Shown piece after piece: positions 16,441 through 25,753 of a DNA stretch of 40,761 bases. Numbering within the stretch: position 1 is the first letter of the stretch; each line of letters begins with the position of its first letter. The stretch is from Nevskiaceae bacterium (GTDB lineage: Bacteria > Pseudomonadota > Gammaproteobacteria > Nevskiales > Nevskiaceae): contig JAKFXK010000021.1 in assembly GCA_021731445.1 (NCBI GenBank), forward strand, positions 1-40,761, given 5' to 3'. The notes beneath the pieces were generated by a model. That model saw nothing but the letters and a program-made list of their open reading frames with translations, ran no database searches and had not been told where the DNA came from. Made by a program: the position numbers and the translations under genes.

Positions 16441-17211
16441 CTACTTCCGCATCCGGTAGCCGGTGTGAAGCATCCAGTAGGCGATGGCGGAAACCACCGC
16501 GAAGAAGGTGGTGATCCATGCCAGGCTGAGTGCGATCGGCATGTCGGCAGTACCGAAAAAGCCATAGCGGAAGCCGTCGATCATGTAGAAAAACGGGTTG
16601 AGGTGGCTCGCGGTGTACCAGAATGCGGGCAGCGCATGCACGGAATAGAACACGCCGGAGAGGAAAGACAGTGGCGTGACGATGAAGTTGGAGAAGGCGG
16701 CGATCTGATCGAACTTCTGCGCCCACAGGCCCGCGATGATGCCGAGTGCGGCGAGACTGCCGGCCGAGAGCAGGAACACTGCCAACAGTGCCAGCGGCTG
16801 CTCGATCGGCAGGCGCACGAAGATGAGCGTGACCGCGAGCATCGCAACAGCCACCAGCACCGAACGCACGAGAGCGGCGAGGATGTAGGCACCGAACCAT
16901 TCCAGGGGCCCGAGCGGCGCCATCAGCGTGAACACGATATTGCCCATCACCTTGCTCTGGATGAGGCTCGATGAGGTATTGGCGAAGGCGTTCTGGATCA
17001 CCGTCATCATGATGAGGCCAGGCACCAGAAACTGCGTGTAGCTGAGGCCCTCGTAGCCCGCGATGGTGCGGCCCGACAGTGCCTGCGCGAACACGAGCAG
17101 GTACAGCAGGGCGGTGATGACGGGTGCGGAGACGGTCTGGCCGAGCACGGCCCAGAAGCGCATCACCTCTTTCTTGAGCAGGGTGTAGAAGCCGCGCTGG
17201 TCGGGGTTCAT
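16441..17211 (-). CDS. yadH: ABC-2 type transporter permease, YadH-like
   Basis: Membrane subunit of an exporter-type ABC system. The 256-residue product equals the length of E. coli YadH and has six predicted membrane helices, with the ABC-2 hallmarks: GFYTLLKKEVMRFWAV at the N-terminus, FLVPGLIMMTVIQNAFANTSSS, and the PLSFLSGVFYSV/LNPFFYMIDGFRYGFFG signature near the C-terminus. The start MNPDQRGFYT overlaps the stop of the ATPase gene by four bases (ATGA). With the ATPase and ibaG/murA downstream it forms part of the yadG-yadH-ibaG-murA layout seen in Gammaproteobacteria. Substrate unknown. Confidence 0.9.
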   Translation of the reverse strand: MNPDQRGFYTLLKKEVMRFWAVLGQTVSAPVITALLYLLVFAQALSGRTIAGYEGLSYTQFLVPGLIMMTVIQNAFANTSSSLIQSKVMGNIVFTLMAPLGPLEWFGAYILAALVRSVLVAVAMLAVTLIFVRLPIEQPLALLAVFLLSAGSLAALGIIAGLWAQKFDQIAAFSNFIVTPLSFLSGVFYSVHALPAFWYTASHLNPFFYMIDGFRYGFFGTADMPIALSLAWITTFFAVVSAIAYWMLHTGYRMRK

Positions 17212-18149
17212 GCGGCACTCCCGGCGCGCGTCAACTCGATGAAGATGTCTTCCAGATCCGGCTCGCGGGTGTGCACGTCCTCGATCACCACGCCGGCGGT
17301 GCGCAGGGCGGCGAAGACACTGTTGATGGGGTGCTTGGCGATTTCGAGTTTCAGCTCGACCACGCCGTCCTTCTCGCTGGCGATCAGGCCACGCAGGGTA
17401 TCGGGCAGGGGCGCACCCTCGCCGAGCTTGAGACGCAGAAAGCGGAAGGGATGCCGGCCCAGCAGCGCGCCCGTGGTCTCCAGGGCCTTCACCTCGCCCT
17501 TGTCGAGGATGGCGATGCGGCTGCACATCTCCTGTGCCTCCTCAAGGTAATGCGTGGTCAGCACCACGGTGGTGCCCTGGCTGTGCAGATCGCGCATGAA
17601 GGCCCAGAGCGTGCGGCGCAACTCCACGTCCACGCCCGCCGTCGGCTCGTCGAGGATGACCACGGGCGGCTTGTGGACGAGCGCCTGCGCAATCAGCACC
17701 CGGCGCTTCATGCCGCCAGAGAGCGAGCGCATCGAGGCCGTGCGCTTGGCCTTCAGTTCGAGCCGCTCGATCATCTCGTCGATCCACGGCCACACTTCTT
17801 CGCCGCAGCCGTAATAGCCGGCCTGGATGCGCAGCATGTCGACAACGTTGAAGAAGGGGTCGAACACCAGTTCCTGCGGCACCACGCCGAGCAACCGGCG
17901 TGCGGTGCGGAAGTCCGTCACCGTGTCGTGGCCCAGCACGCTGATGTGGCCCGATGTGGCGCGTGTGAGTCCCGCGATCGTGTTGATGAGCGTGGACTTG
18001 CCTGCGCCATTGGGGCCAAGCAGGCCGAAAAACTCGCCGCGATTGATGCTGAAGCTCACACCCTTGAGGGCTTGGAGGCTGCCGTAGGATTTCTGGACGG
18101 CGTCGATCTTCAGCGCGTCGAGTGTCGAAGTATTCATGGTCGCCGTCAT
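17208..18149 (-). CDS. yadG: ABC transporter ATP-binding protein, YadG-like
   Basis: Cytoplasmic ATPase subunit of the exporter with the permease encoded next. The 313-residue product has Walker A GPNGAGKST (about 45-53), a Q-loop region (VVPQELVFDPFFN), signature LSGGMKRRV, Walker B VVILDEPTAG and the H-loop TTHYLEEAQ. A C-terminal extension of about 85 residues follows, as in YadG and other ABC-2 exporters. Start ATG 18149 or the ATG at 18137 (MNTSTLDALK), four codons later; neither has a clear Shine-Dalgarno. It is divergent from the photolyase gene. Confidence 0.9.
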   Translation of the reverse strand: MTATMNTSTLDALKIDAVQKSYGSLQALKGVSFSINRGEFFGLLGPNGAGKSTLINTIAGLTRATSGHISVLGHDTVTDFRTARRLLGVVPQELVFDPFFNVVDMLRIQAGYYGCGEEVWPWIDEMIERLELKAKRTASMRSLSGGMKRRVLIAQALVHKPPVVILDEPTAGVDVELRRTLWAFMRDLHSQGTTVVLTTHYLEEAQEMCSRIAILDKGEVKALETTGALLGRHPFRFLRLKLGEGAPLPDTLRGLIASEKDGVVELKLEIAKHPINSVFAALRTAGVVIEDVHTREPDLEDIFIELTRAGSAA

Positions 18150-18228
18150 TATAGAGGTGCGGCCGTGGGCGGCCCTTGCAATGCAAGTCGCAGTGTGTGG
18201 TCATAGCCGCATAAACCGCCCTGCCTCC

Positions 18229-19698
18229 ATGCCCTCCACCGCCATCGTCTGGCTGCGCCGCGACCTGCGCCTCAGCGACCAGCCTGCCCTGCACCATGCA
18301 GCCGCGCATCACGACGTGGTCGTGCCGGTGTTCGTTTTCGCCCCGGAGGAAGAGGCGGACTGGCAGCCAGGCGCGGCGAGCCGCTGGTGGCTGCACCACT
18401 CGCTGACGACGCTGGCCGCGCGCCTCGCCAAACTCGGCAGCCCGCTGATCGTGCGCACCGGCCCCAGCCTCGCGGCGCTGCGGACGCTGGTGAAGGAAAC
18501 GGGGGCCGAGGCCGCCTACTGGAACCGCCTCTACGAGCCGGCCGTGATCGCGCGCGATGCCCGGATCAAGGAAGCGATGCGGGCGGATGGCCTCAAGGCG
18601 GAGAGCTTCAATGGCGCGGTGCTGTTCGAGCCTTGGGAACTCAAGACCGGCGCTGGCGAGCCTTACCGGGTGTACTCGCCGATGTTCCGTGCCGCCGAGG
18701 CGCGTTTCGACGGGATTCGCAAGCCCCTGCCTGCACCGAAGAAACTCGCCGCGCCATCTATGGCTCTTGAATCGACAGCCATAGAAGCGCTGAAACTGCT
18801 GCCAACCATCCCTTGGGATAGCGGCTTCTACGAACACTGGCACCCTGGCGAGAAAGGCGCGCTCCAGCGGCTGGAGCAGTTCGCCACAAAGCCCATCGCC
18901 ACCTACAAGGACCTGCGCGACCAGCCTGCGCTCGACGGCGCAGTCAGCGGCCTGTCACCGCATCTGCATTTCGGTGAGATCAGTCCGCACCAGTGTTTCG
19001 TGCGTGCGCGGCAGGCCCAGCACGAACTGGCCAGCGCGGGTGCGCACGGCAACATTCACCACTTCATCAAGGAGCTGTTCTGGCGCGAGTTCTCGCACCA
19101 TCTCATCTACCACTACCCCAAGACACCGACCGAGCCAATGTATGCGCGATTTGCAGCCTTCCCTTGGCGCAAGTCAAAGCACTACGCGAGCGATTTGAAG
19201 GCCTGGCAGCAGGGGCGGACCGGCATCCCCATCGTCGATGCCGGCATGCGCCAGCTCTGGGTGACGGGCTGGCTTCACAACCGCGTGCGCATGATCGTGG
19301 CGAGTCTGCTCACCAAGAACTTGCTCATCCCCTGGCAGGAGGGGGCGGCCTGGTTCTGGGACACGCTGGTCGATGCCAGCCTGCCGCAGAACACGCTCGG
19401 CTGGCAGTGGGCGGCAGGTTGCGGGGCCGATGCCGCGCCCTACTTCCGCATCTTCAACCCGGTGTTGCAGGGCGAGAAGTTTGACGCCGAAGGCAGCTAT
19501 GTGCGCACCTGGGTGCCGGAGCTGGCGACGCTGCCCGTCAAGTTCATCCACAAGCCCTGGGAGGCGCCCAGCGAGGTGCGCCGCGCGGCGGGTATCGGGC
19601 TGGACAGCGTCTACGCCAAACCCATCATCGAGCTGATGGCCTCGCGCGACCGTGCGCTCGCCGCCTTCGCCGAGCTCAAAGCCGGCAGCGCGGCATGA
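18229..19698 (+). CDS. phrB: Deoxyribodipyrimidine photolyase (class I CPD)
   Basis: FAD-dependent, light-driven repair of cyclobutane pyrimidine dimers. The 489-residue product begins with the antenna-domain signature AIVWLRRDLRLSDQPAL. The C-terminal FAD domain carries HFGEISPHQCF, FWREFSHHLIYHYP, the TGIPIVDAGMRQLWVTGWLHNRVRM motif, FWDTLVDASLPQNTLGWQWAAGCGADAAPYFRIFNP and GEKFDAEGSYVRTWVPEL. This Asn/Trp-rich block is typical of class I CPD photolyases rather than 6-4 enzymes. The start MPSTAIVW is chosen on family grounds; no good Shine-Dalgarno precedes it. The stop overlaps the rsmB start by four bases (ATGA). Confidence 0.93.
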   Translation: MPSTAIVWLRRDLRLSDQPALHHAAAHHDVVVPVFVFAPEEEADWQPGAASRWWLHHSLTTLAARLAKLGSPLIVRTGPSLAALRTLVKETGAEAAYWNRLYEPAVIARDARIKEAMRADGLKAESFNGAVLFEPWELKTGAGEPYRVYSPMFRAAEARFDGIRKPLPAPKKLAAPSMALESTAIEALKLLPTIPWDSGFYEHWHPGEKGALQRLEQFATKPIATYKDLRDQPALDGAVSGLSPHLHFGEISPHQCFVRARQAQHELASAGAHGNIHHFIKELFWREFSHHLIYHYPKTPTEPMYARFAAFPWRKSKHYASDLKAWQQGRTGIPIVDAGMRQLWVTGWLHNRVRMIVASLLTKNLLIPWQEGAAWFWDTLVDASLPQNTLGWQWAAGCGADAAPYFRIFNPVLQGEKFDAEGSYVRTWVPELATLPVKFIHKPWEAPSEVRRAAGIGLDSVYAKPIIELMASRDRALAAFAELKAGSAA

Positions 19699-20897
19699 GT
19701 GCGGCATTGCCACGCAGACTGCATGCCCTGCGCGCGCGCGATGCCCTGCAGGACATCGCGCGCGGCGCGAAGCCCGCCGATCAGATCCTGGAAACGCTGT
19801 TCCGCAGTCACAAGGAGATGGGCAAGCGCGACCGTGCCAGCGTGAGTGATCTCGTCTACGGTGTACTGCGCGATGTCGGGCGCTTGCAGGCGCTGGCGGG
19901 CAGCGCAGCAGCGGACTGGCTATCACGCCATCTGGCTGATGCAGGCCACGCAACGACGGCGATCACTGCGCTGGACTTGCCTGCACCGGTGGCCGATGGC
20001 GCAGTGCCATTCCACGCCGCGCACAACCTGCCGCCCGATTTGCACGCACGACTGTTGCAGCAGATCGGCGAAGCGGAAACCGCCGCGCTCGCCACCGCGC
20101 TCAACCAGCCCGCACCGACCGACGTGCGCGTCAACATCCTCAAGGTCACGCGCGCCGAAGTGTTGGCCGCCCTCGCTGCGCAAGGGGTCGCCGCCACGCC
20201 AACGCTGCTCGCCGCGCATGGTCTGCGACTCTCGTCGCGCCTGAGCAAGCAATCCACACTGCTGCTTGATGGCGAGATCGAGCCACAGGACGAAGGCAGC
20301 CAGCTGCTCGCGCAACTCGCTGGCGCAGCCCCCGGCGAGACGGTGATCGACTGGTGCGCAGGCGTCGGTGGCAAGAGCCTGGCGATGGCCGCAGAGATGC
20401 GCGACGAGGGTCGCCTCATCGCCTGCGACATCAGCGCCAGCCGCCTCGCCAAGATCGCGCCACGCGCCGCACGCGCGGGCGTGGGCTGTATTGAAACCCG
20501 CGTGCATGGCGTCGATTCGCTGACTGGCATGGCCGCCGATGTGGTGCTGGTCGATGCTCCCTGCTCTGGCACCGGCACCCTGCGCCGCTCGCCGGAATTG
20601 CGCCTGCGCGCTTTCGACTACACCGCACTCGCGGCACTGCAACTGCAAATCCTCGGCGACGCCGCGCGCTGCGTACGGCCCGGCGGACGGCTGATATACG
20701 CGACGTGCAGCCTGCTCGAAGAAGAAAACGAGGCGGTGGTCGATGCCTTTCTGCAAGCGAATCGGCAGTTTGTGGCAGCGGCAGGACCAGCCGGCTTCCC
20801 GGCGGGCCTGCTCTCGGCCCAAGGCCGTTTGCGTCTCTGGCCGCACCGCCACGGCAGCGATGGCTTTTTCGCGGCCTGCCTTGAGCATCGGGCCTAA
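19695..20897 (+). CDS. rsmB: 16S rRNA m5C967 methyltransferase, RsmB/Sun family
   Basis: SAM-dependent RNA cytosine-C5 methyltransferase. An N-terminal NusB-like helical domain (residues about 5-140, HALRARDALQDIARG..., RDRASVSDLVYGVLRD) precedes the Rossmann methyltransferase domain with motif I IDWCAGVGGKSLAMAA, motif IV VDAPCSGTGTLRRSPE and motif VI YATCSLLEEENE. The two Cys of PCSGTG and TCS are the family's release and catalytic cysteines. It is 400 residues, slightly shorter than E. coli RsmB (429). The NusB domain favours RsmB over RsmF or YebU. It starts inside the photolyase stop codon and ends ten bases before kdsD. Confidence 0.88.
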   Translation: MSAALPRRLHALRARDALQDIARGAKPADQILETLFRSHKEMGKRDRASVSDLVYGVLRDVGRLQALAGSAAADWLSRHLADAGHATTAITALDLPAPVADGAVPFHAAHNLPPDLHARLLQQIGEAETAALATALNQPAPTDVRVNILKVTRAEVLAALAAQGVAATPTLLAAHGLRLSSRLSKQSTLLLDGEIEPQDEGSQLLAQLAGAAPGETVIDWCAGVGGKSLAMAAEMRDEGRLIACDISASRLAKIAPRAARAGVGCIETRVHGVDSLTGMAADVVLVDAPCSGTGTLRRSPELRLRAFDYTALAALQLQILGDAARCVRPGGRLIYATCSLLEEENEAVVDAFLQANRQFVAAAGPAGFPAGLLSAQGRLRLWPHRHGSDGFFAACLEHRA

Positions 20898-20906
20898 AAT
20901 AGCGCC

Positions 20907-21878
20907 ATGACCGCACCCAATCACCTCGCCAGCGCGCGTCGCACACTGGATATCGAACGCGACGCCATCGCCGCGCTCACCCAGCGCATCGGCGAGGACT
21001 TTGCCCGCGCCTGCGCGCTCATCCTCGCCTGCAAGGGTCGCGTTGTCGTCACCGGCATGGGCAAGAGTGGGCACATCGGCGGCAAGATTGCGGCCACCCT
21101 TGCCAGTACCGGCACACCGAGCTTTTTCGTGCACCCCGGCGAGGCCAGCCACGGCGATCTCGGCATGATCATGCGCAACGACGTGGTGATCGCCATCAGC
21201 AACTCCGGCGAAACCGCCGAGGTGCTCACCATCCTGCCGCTCATCAAGCGCATGGGCGTGCCGCTGATCTCGATGACGGGCAAACCCGGCTCCACGCTCG
21301 CTAGCACCGGCGACGCACATCTGGATGTCAGCGTCGAACAGGAGGCCTGCCCGCTCAACCTGGCACCCACCGCCAGCACGACCGCCACGCTGGCCATGGG
21401 CGATGCCCTGGCTGTCGCTCTGCTGGAAGCACGCGGCTTCACGCCGGAGGACTTTGCCTTCTCGCATCCCGGTGGCGCGCTAGGCCGCCGCCTGCTGCTG
21501 ACGGTGGAGAGCCTGATGCAAAAGGGTGATCGCCTGCCGCAGGTGACGGCCGACGTGCCGCTGACCACCGCGCTGATGGAGATGACTCGCAAGGGCCTGG
21601 GCATGACCGCCATCGTCGATGCCACCGGCATCGTGCAGGGCGTGTTCACGGACGGTGACTTGCGCCGCGTGCTCGACTCCGCTGCCGATGTGCGCACGGT
21701 CCGTGTGGGTGCGGTGATGACCCAGGGTGGCAAGCGCATCGCCGGCTCGGCGCTGGCTGCCGAAGCGGTGCAAAAGATGGAGGCCGCCAAGATCACTGCA
21801 CTGATGGTTTGCGACGGGGCCGGCAAGCTGGTCGGCGTGATCCACCTGCAAGACCTGCTACGCGCCGGGGTGGTTTGA
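20907..21878 (+). CDS. kdsD: D-arabinose 5-phosphate isomerase
   Basis: Converts ribulose 5-phosphate to arabinose 5-phosphate, the first step of Kdo synthesis for LPS. The 323-residue product has an SIS domain (about 40-175; VVVTGMGKSGHIGGKIAATLASTGTPSFFVHPGEASHGDLGMI) and two CBS domains (about 205-320). The family-typical FSHPGGALGRRLLLTVESLM links them. Ten bases separate it from rsmB, and a TAAAAT (20895-20900) lies only six bases before the ATG. Either the gene is read from the upstream operon or it has a near-leaderless transcript; no -35 is evident. Its stop overlaps the kdsC start (TGATG). Confidence 0.96.
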   Translation: MTAPNHLASARRTLDIERDAIAALTQRIGEDFARACALILACKGRVVVTGMGKSGHIGGKIAATLASTGTPSFFVHPGEASHGDLGMIMRNDVVIAISNSGETAEVLTILPLIKRMGVPLISMTGKPGSTLASTGDAHLDVSVEQEACPLNLAPTASTTATLAMGDALAVALLEARGFTPEDFAFSHPGGALGRRLLLTVESLMQKGDRLPQVTADVPLTTALMEMTRKGLGMTAIVDATGIVQGVFTDGDLRRVLDSAADVRTVRVGAVMTQGGKRIAGSALAAEAVQKMEAAKITALMVCDGAGKLVGVIHLQDLLRAGVV

Positions 21879-22375
21879 TGACACCGATCGAGCGTGCGAA
21901 AAACATCCGCTGCGTGATCTTCGATATCGACGGCGTGATGACCGACTGCAAGCTCTACCTCAGCCACGACGGCGAGGAGATCAAGGCAGTGAACGTACGC
22001 GATGGCCTGGGCCTCAAACTGCTCATGAAACAGGGCATCGAGGTTGCAGTGATTTCCGGTCGTCCCAGTGTGGCGATGCAGAAGCGTCTCGAATACCTCG
22101 GCGTGCCGCATATCTGGCTTGCCACCGAAGACAAGCTGCCGGCCTACGAGGCACTCAAGGCCAAGCTGGGCTTGGTCGACGCACAGATGGCGCACATGGG
22201 CGACGACACGCCCGATCTGCCGCTGTTTGCACGCGTCGGATTGGCGTTGGCTCCCGGCGATGCCCACCGCAAGGCCAAGGCAGCTGCGCATTGGCTCAGC
22301 GAGGCCAAGGGCGGTGATGGCGCGATCCGCGAGGCCGTGGATTTCATCCTCGCCGCGCAGGGCATCGAGACATGA
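21878..22375 (+). CDS. kdsC: 3-deoxy-D-manno-octulosonate 8-phosphate phosphatase
   Basis: HAD-family phosphatase that hydrolyses Kdo 8-phosphate to Kdo. The 165-residue, cap-less product shows HAD motif I DIDGVMTDC, motif II VISGR, the conserved Lys in EDKLPAYEALKAKLGL and motif III MGDDTPDLPLF. It is a little shorter than E. coli KdsC (188) at the N-terminus. The start MTPIERAKNIRCVIFDIDG overlaps the kdsD stop by one base, and its own stop overlaps the lptC start by four bases, so Kdo synthesis and LPS export genes are tightly coupled. Confidence 0.95.
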   Translation: MTPIERAKNIRCVIFDIDGVMTDCKLYLSHDGEEIKAVNVRDGLGLKLLMKQGIEVAVISGRPSVAMQKRLEYLGVPHIWLATEDKLPAYEALKAKLGLVDAQMAHMGDDTPDLPLFARVGLALAPGDAHRKAKAAAHWLSEAKGGDGAIREAVDFILAAQGIET

Positions 22376-22923
22376 GCAAGCGCACGTTGACGGGTTTGGC
22401 GTTGCTGCTGCTGATGGTGGCGGCGCTGCTGTGGCAGAGCGGCGGGATGCAGGATGGTGCACTGGAGACCACGACCAGTGAGGAACCACGCTATCGCATC
22501 GAGAAACTGCGCGCGCTGCGCACCGATGCCAGGGGTCAGCCGCTGGTGCGGGTGACGGCAGACAGTGCCGACTACTTCGACAATGGCGCGGCAGCTCTGA
22601 GCAACATCGAAACGGTGGGGCTATCTGGCGAGGCCGCGCCGTGGACACTGAAATCACCCACTGGCACCGTCGCACCCGGCGAAAAGCGCCTGCTGCTGCA
22701 AGCGCCGGTGACGGGTACCGGACGCTGGAGCACCGGCGAGCCTTTCGACTTTTCAGGCAGTGCGGTGTGGGTGGACGATGCCAGGCGTGAGTTCTATTCC
22801 AACGAGCCGCTGACCATCGACAGCGCCACCCGCACTGCCAGGGCCAAAGGCTTTACGGCAGGATTCGACGGCAAGACCTTGAAGTTGACGCAACCGGAAT
22901 TGAGTTATGAGCTTGGCGAATAG
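22372..22923 (+). CDS. lptC: LptC, LPS export bridge protein
   Basis: Bitopic inner-membrane protein of the Lpt trans-envelope bridge; it receives LPS from LptB2FG and passes it to LptA. The 183-residue product has one N-terminal membrane helix (about 4-22, RTLTGLALLLLMVAALLWQ) and a periplasmic beta-jellyroll. Sequence signals include EEPRYRIEKLRALRTDARGQP, VRVTADSADYFDNGAA and a C-terminal YSNEPLTIDSATRTARAKGF. Identity is weak across the family but length, topology and position between kdsC and lptA are decisive. It overlaps lptA by 17 bases. Confidence 0.93.
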   Translation: MSKRTLTGLALLLLMVAALLWQSGGMQDGALETTTSEEPRYRIEKLRALRTDARGQPLVRVTADSADYFDNGAAALSNIETVGLSGEAAPWTLKSPTGTVAPGEKRLLLQAPVTGTGRWSTGEPFDFSGSAVWVDDARREFYSNEPLTIDSATRTARAKGFTAGFDGKTLKLTQPELSYELGE

Positions 22924-23428
22924 AGTCATTACCTTGGCGCTGGGGCTGGCACTGGCGAACATTGCTTTTGCGCAGGCGGCCAGCAGCAAAAAAAGCCCGC
23001 AGCGCGTCAGCGGGCCCATCACCATCACTGCCAAGAACGGCGAATGGCAGGACGGCAACATGATCTACACCGGTGACGTGGTGATGCTTTCGAAGACCCT
23101 GGAGCTGCGCGGCGCCCGGCTGGAACTGCAGCAGACGGGTGGCAAGAGGAACCCCTACGTCATCACCGTCACCGGCGCACCGGCAACGCTCAGGCACATG
23201 GGGCAGACGGCAAAGGACCCTGTGGTGGATGGCCGCTCGAAGACGATGGTGTACCGCTCGGCGACGCAGACCATCCAGCTCACCGGCGAGGCGCATCTGG
23301 AGCGCGCGAAGGACGAGCTGAACGGCGAGGACATCAAATACGACGTGGCCAACCGCCGCGTGCAGGCGAGTGGCGGCAACAATGGCCAGGTGCGCATCGT
23401 CATTGACGTGCCGGAGCAGGAGCAATGA
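22907..23428 (+). CDS. lptA: LptA, periplasmic LPS transport protein
   Basis: Periplasmic beta-jellyroll protein that forms the LPS bridge between LptC and LptD. The 173-residue product has a signal peptide ([24 protein letters not shown]) and the OstA/LptA domain: [75 protein letters not shown]. Its start lies 17 bases inside lptC, and its stop overlaps the lptB start as ATGA. Confidence 0.95.
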   Translation: MSLANRVITLALGLALANIAFAQAASSKKSPQRVSGPITITAKNGEWQDGNMIYTGDVVMLSKTLELRGARLELQQTGGKRNPYVITVTGAPATLRHMGQTAKDPVVDGRSKTMVYRSATQTIQLTGEAHLERAKDELNGEDIKYDVANRRVQASGGNNGQVRIVIDVPEQEQ

Positions 23429-24162
23429 ACGCTGCGCCCGCAAAGCTCACAGCCCGAAACCTGGCCAAGAGCTACAAGAAGCGCAAGGTCGTGCGCGATG
23501 TCTCGCTGGAGGTGAATGCCGGCGAGATCGTGGGTCTCCTGGGCCCCAATGGCGCGGGCAAGACCACCTCGTTCTACATGGTCGTCGGTCTGGTGCCAGC
23601 CGATGGTGGCGCAGTGGAGCTCGATGGCGTCGACATCACCAAGCTGCCGATGCACGCGCGCGCGCAGAAGGGCATCGGCTATCTGCCGCAGGAGGCGAGC
23701 GTGTTCCGCAAGCTCTCCACCGCCGACAACATTTTGGCAATTCTTGAGACCCGCAAGGATCTCGACAAGACCGCGCGCGCGAAAGAACTAGAACGCCTGC
23801 TCGAAGAGCTGCATATCGGCCATATCCGTGATGGCATCGGCCAGAGTTTGTCCGGTGGTGAGCGCCGCCGCGTCGAGATTGCACGTGCGCTCGCGGCCAA
23901 CCCGCGTTTCATCCTGCTCGACGAACCCTTCGCCGGTGTTGATCCACTGGCAGTGCACGACATCCAGGCCATCGTCCATCACCTGAAAGCGCGCGGCATT
24001 GGCGTCTTGATCACCGACCACAACGTGCGCGAGACGCTGTCGCTCTGCGAGCGCGCCTACATCCTCGCCGAAGGCACCGTGATCGCCACCGGCACACCGG
24101 CCGAGCTGCTGGAGAACGCCATGGTGCGCAAGGTGTACCTCGGTGAGGATTTCAAGCTGTAA
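23425..24162 (+). CDS. lptB: LptB, LPS export ABC transporter ATPase
   Basis: Cytoplasmic ATPase of LptB2FG, which extracts LPS from the inner membrane. The 245-residue product shows Walker [11 protein letters not shown] (about 40-49), the Q-loop in [15 protein letters not shown], signature [16 protein letters not shown], Walker [14 protein letters not shown] and the H-loop [10 protein letters not shown], ending in the LptB-typical [12 protein letters not shown]. It ends the kdsD-kdsC-lptC-lptA-lptB block. The genes for LptF and LptG are not in the window. Confidence 0.97.
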   Translation: MNAAPAKLTARNLAKSYKKRKVVRDVSLEVNAGEIVGLLGPNGAGKTTSFYMVVGLVPADGGAVELDGVDITKLPMHARAQKGIGYLPQEASVFRKLSTADNILAILETRKDLDKTARAKELERLLEELHIGHIRDGIGQSLSGGERRRVEIARALAANPRFILLDEPFAGVDPLAVHDIQAIVHHLKARGIGVLITDHNVRETLSLCERAYILAEGTVIATGTPAELLENAMVRKVYLGEDFKL

Positions 24163-24188
24163 GGCCGGATCGCGGCGCCGTGCGGCAC

Positions 24189-24217
24189 TCGTTAGGCAAA
24201 AGTCATACCGTTACAAT
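24189..24217 (+). promoter_or_regulatory. Weak candidate promoter for rpoN
   Basis: In the 85-bp lptB-rpoN gap a -10-like TACAAT (24212-24217) lies 17 bases after a poor -35 (TCGTTA, three matches of six). The -10 is 30 bases before the rpoN ATG. It would let rpoN be transcribed separately from the lpt genes, but read-through from lptB is also possible. Confidence 0.3.
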
Positions 24218-24247
24218 GCAGGCATGACGGCGGAGAACACATAGGAC

Positions 24248-25753
24248 ATGAAACAGGCGCTGGGAATGCGCACCGGCCAGGCGCTCACCATGACGCCTGC
24301 CCTGCAGCAGGCAATCCGCCTGTTGCAGCTTTCCACACTCGACTTGAAGCAGGAAATCCAGCAGGCGATCGAATCGAACCTGATGCTGGAGCTCTCCGAC
24401 GACGACTCACCTGAACCCGATGCGAATACCGATGCCGATGCGGAGAGCGTCGAAGACGCGGGGGCCATGAGCGAGCGCACCAGCAGCCTGGATGCCAGCG
24501 ATGGTCTGGCCGCTGAAGTGGCGGCGACCGAAGTGCGCGGCGACGAGCCGATGCAGGACGAGATGCCCGTAGACGCCGACTGGGGCGACATCTACGACAC
24601 GCCAGTGAAATCCGACAACAGCAGCGACGACGATGATCTGGCCGAGTTTCGCCGCGCCAACCAGCACAGCGGCGAGACACTGCTGGAACACCTGCGCTGG
24701 CAGGCAGGCCTGCTGCCGCTGAAAGAGTGGGAGGCCGAAGTGGCCGACTATCTCATTGACGCCGTCAACGATGATGGCTACCTCGAAGACTGGGACGAAG
24801 CCTGCGAGCACTTCCGCGAGGCTTTTGGCCTGCGCGTGGAGCAGGTCGAAAAAGTGCTGCGCCAGGTGCAGGATTTCGACCCGCCGGGGGTGGCCGCGCG
24901 CGATCTGGGCGAGTGCCTGCGCCTGCAGTTGCAGCAGCTCGATGCGGGCCAGCCCGGCCATGCCCTGGCGCTGCTGCTGGTCGAAAAACACCTGCCGATG
25001 CTCGCCCGCCGGGACTACCCAGGCCTGCGCCGCGCGACTGGCCACGATGAGGCCGGCTTGAGGGTTGCACTCGCGCTCATCCAGCGCCTGCAACCACATC
25101 CGGGGCGGCCGTACGCGGCGCACGAGAGCGATTACATCGAGCCGGATGTGTTCGTCACCAAGCACCAGGGGAAATGGCGCGTGGGCTTGAACCGCGAATC
25201 GACGCCGGTCGTGCGCATCAATCCGCACTATCTATCGATGGTCAAGCGTGCCGACAGTTCGAAGGATCAGCTGACCATGAAGACGCACCTGCAGGAGGCG
25301 CGCTACTTCCTGCACAGCCTGCAATCCCGCAATGACACTTTATTGCGCGTAGCGCAGTGCATCGTCGAGGAGCAGCGCGCTTTTCTGGACTACGGCCCCG
25401 AGGCGATGCGACCGCTGGTGCTACGCGATGTGGCCGGTCAGCTGGGCATCCACGAATCCACCGTCAGCCGTGCCACCGCCAACAAATATCTGCTGACTCC
25501 GCGCGGACTCTTTGAACTCAAACACTTTTTCAGCTCACACGTGCAGACCAGCGATGGCGGCGTTGCCTCGGCAACCGCCATCCAGGCCATGCTCAAGCGG
25601 CTGATTGCAGCCGAGAATCCGGCGCAGCCGCTTTCGGATGCGACCTTGGCAGACTTGTTGCAGAAGGAAGGCATTCAGGTTGCAAGGCGCACCGTTGCCA
25701 AATATCGTGAGGCCATGAACCTGCCCCCCTCGCACGAACGGAGACCACTTTAA
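24248..25753 (+). CDS. rpoN: RNA polymerase sigma-54 factor
   Basis: Alternative sigma factor for -24/-12 promoters that need AAA+ activators. The 501-residue product begins with the glutamine/leucine-rich region I (MKQALGMRTGQALTMTPALQQAIRLLQLS), followed by an acidic region II (about 50-125, with DDDSPEPDANTDADAES). A core-binding region follows, then the helix-turn-helix (LGIHESTVSRATANKYL), and the RpoN box ARRTVAKYRE at residues 479-488. It stands at the head of rpoN-hpf-ptsN-rapZ-pts, the conserved sigma-54/PTS-Ntr arrangement of proteobacteria. The 149-bp gap to hpf holds no gene or obvious terminator. Confidence 0.98.
   Translation: MKQALGMRTGQALTMTPALQQAIRLLQLSTLDLKQEIQQAIESNLMLELSDDDSPEPDANTDADAESVEDAGAMSERTSSLDASDGLAAEVAATEVRGDEPMQDEMPVDADWGDIYDTPVKSDNSSDDDDLAEFRRANQHSGETLLEHLRWQAGLLPLKEWEAEVADYLIDAVNDDGYLEDWDEACEHFREAFGLRVEQVEKVLRQVQDFDPPGVAARDLGECLRLQLQQLDAGQPGHALALLLVEKHLPMLARRDYPGLRRATGHDEAGLRVALALIQRLQPHPGRPYAAHESDYIEPDVFVTKHQGKWRVGLNRESTPVVRINPHYLSMVKRADSSKDQLTMKTHLQEARYFLHSLQSRNDTLLRVAQCIVEEQRAFLDYGPEAMRPLVLRDVAGQLGIHESTVSRATANKYLLTPRGLFELKHFFSSHVQTSDGGVASATAIQAMLKRLIAAENPAQPLSDATLADLLQKEGIQVARRTVAKYREAMNLPPSHERRPL

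Noticed and set aside
14801-17218. 805-codon antisense frame across creD and yadH
   Set aside because: It runs antisense to creD and in a wrong frame of yadH, with His/Arg-rich low-complexity content and no recognisable domain.
18147-18152. TATAAT overlapping the first ATG of yadG
   Set aside because: A good -10 hexamer, but no -35 at 16-18 bases, and a start there would leave almost no leader before the second ATG; too uncertain to list as a promoter.
19923-21467. 514-codon antisense frame across rsmB and kdsD
   Set aside because: A shadow of two strongly supported enzymes; no Shine-Dalgarno, no motifs.
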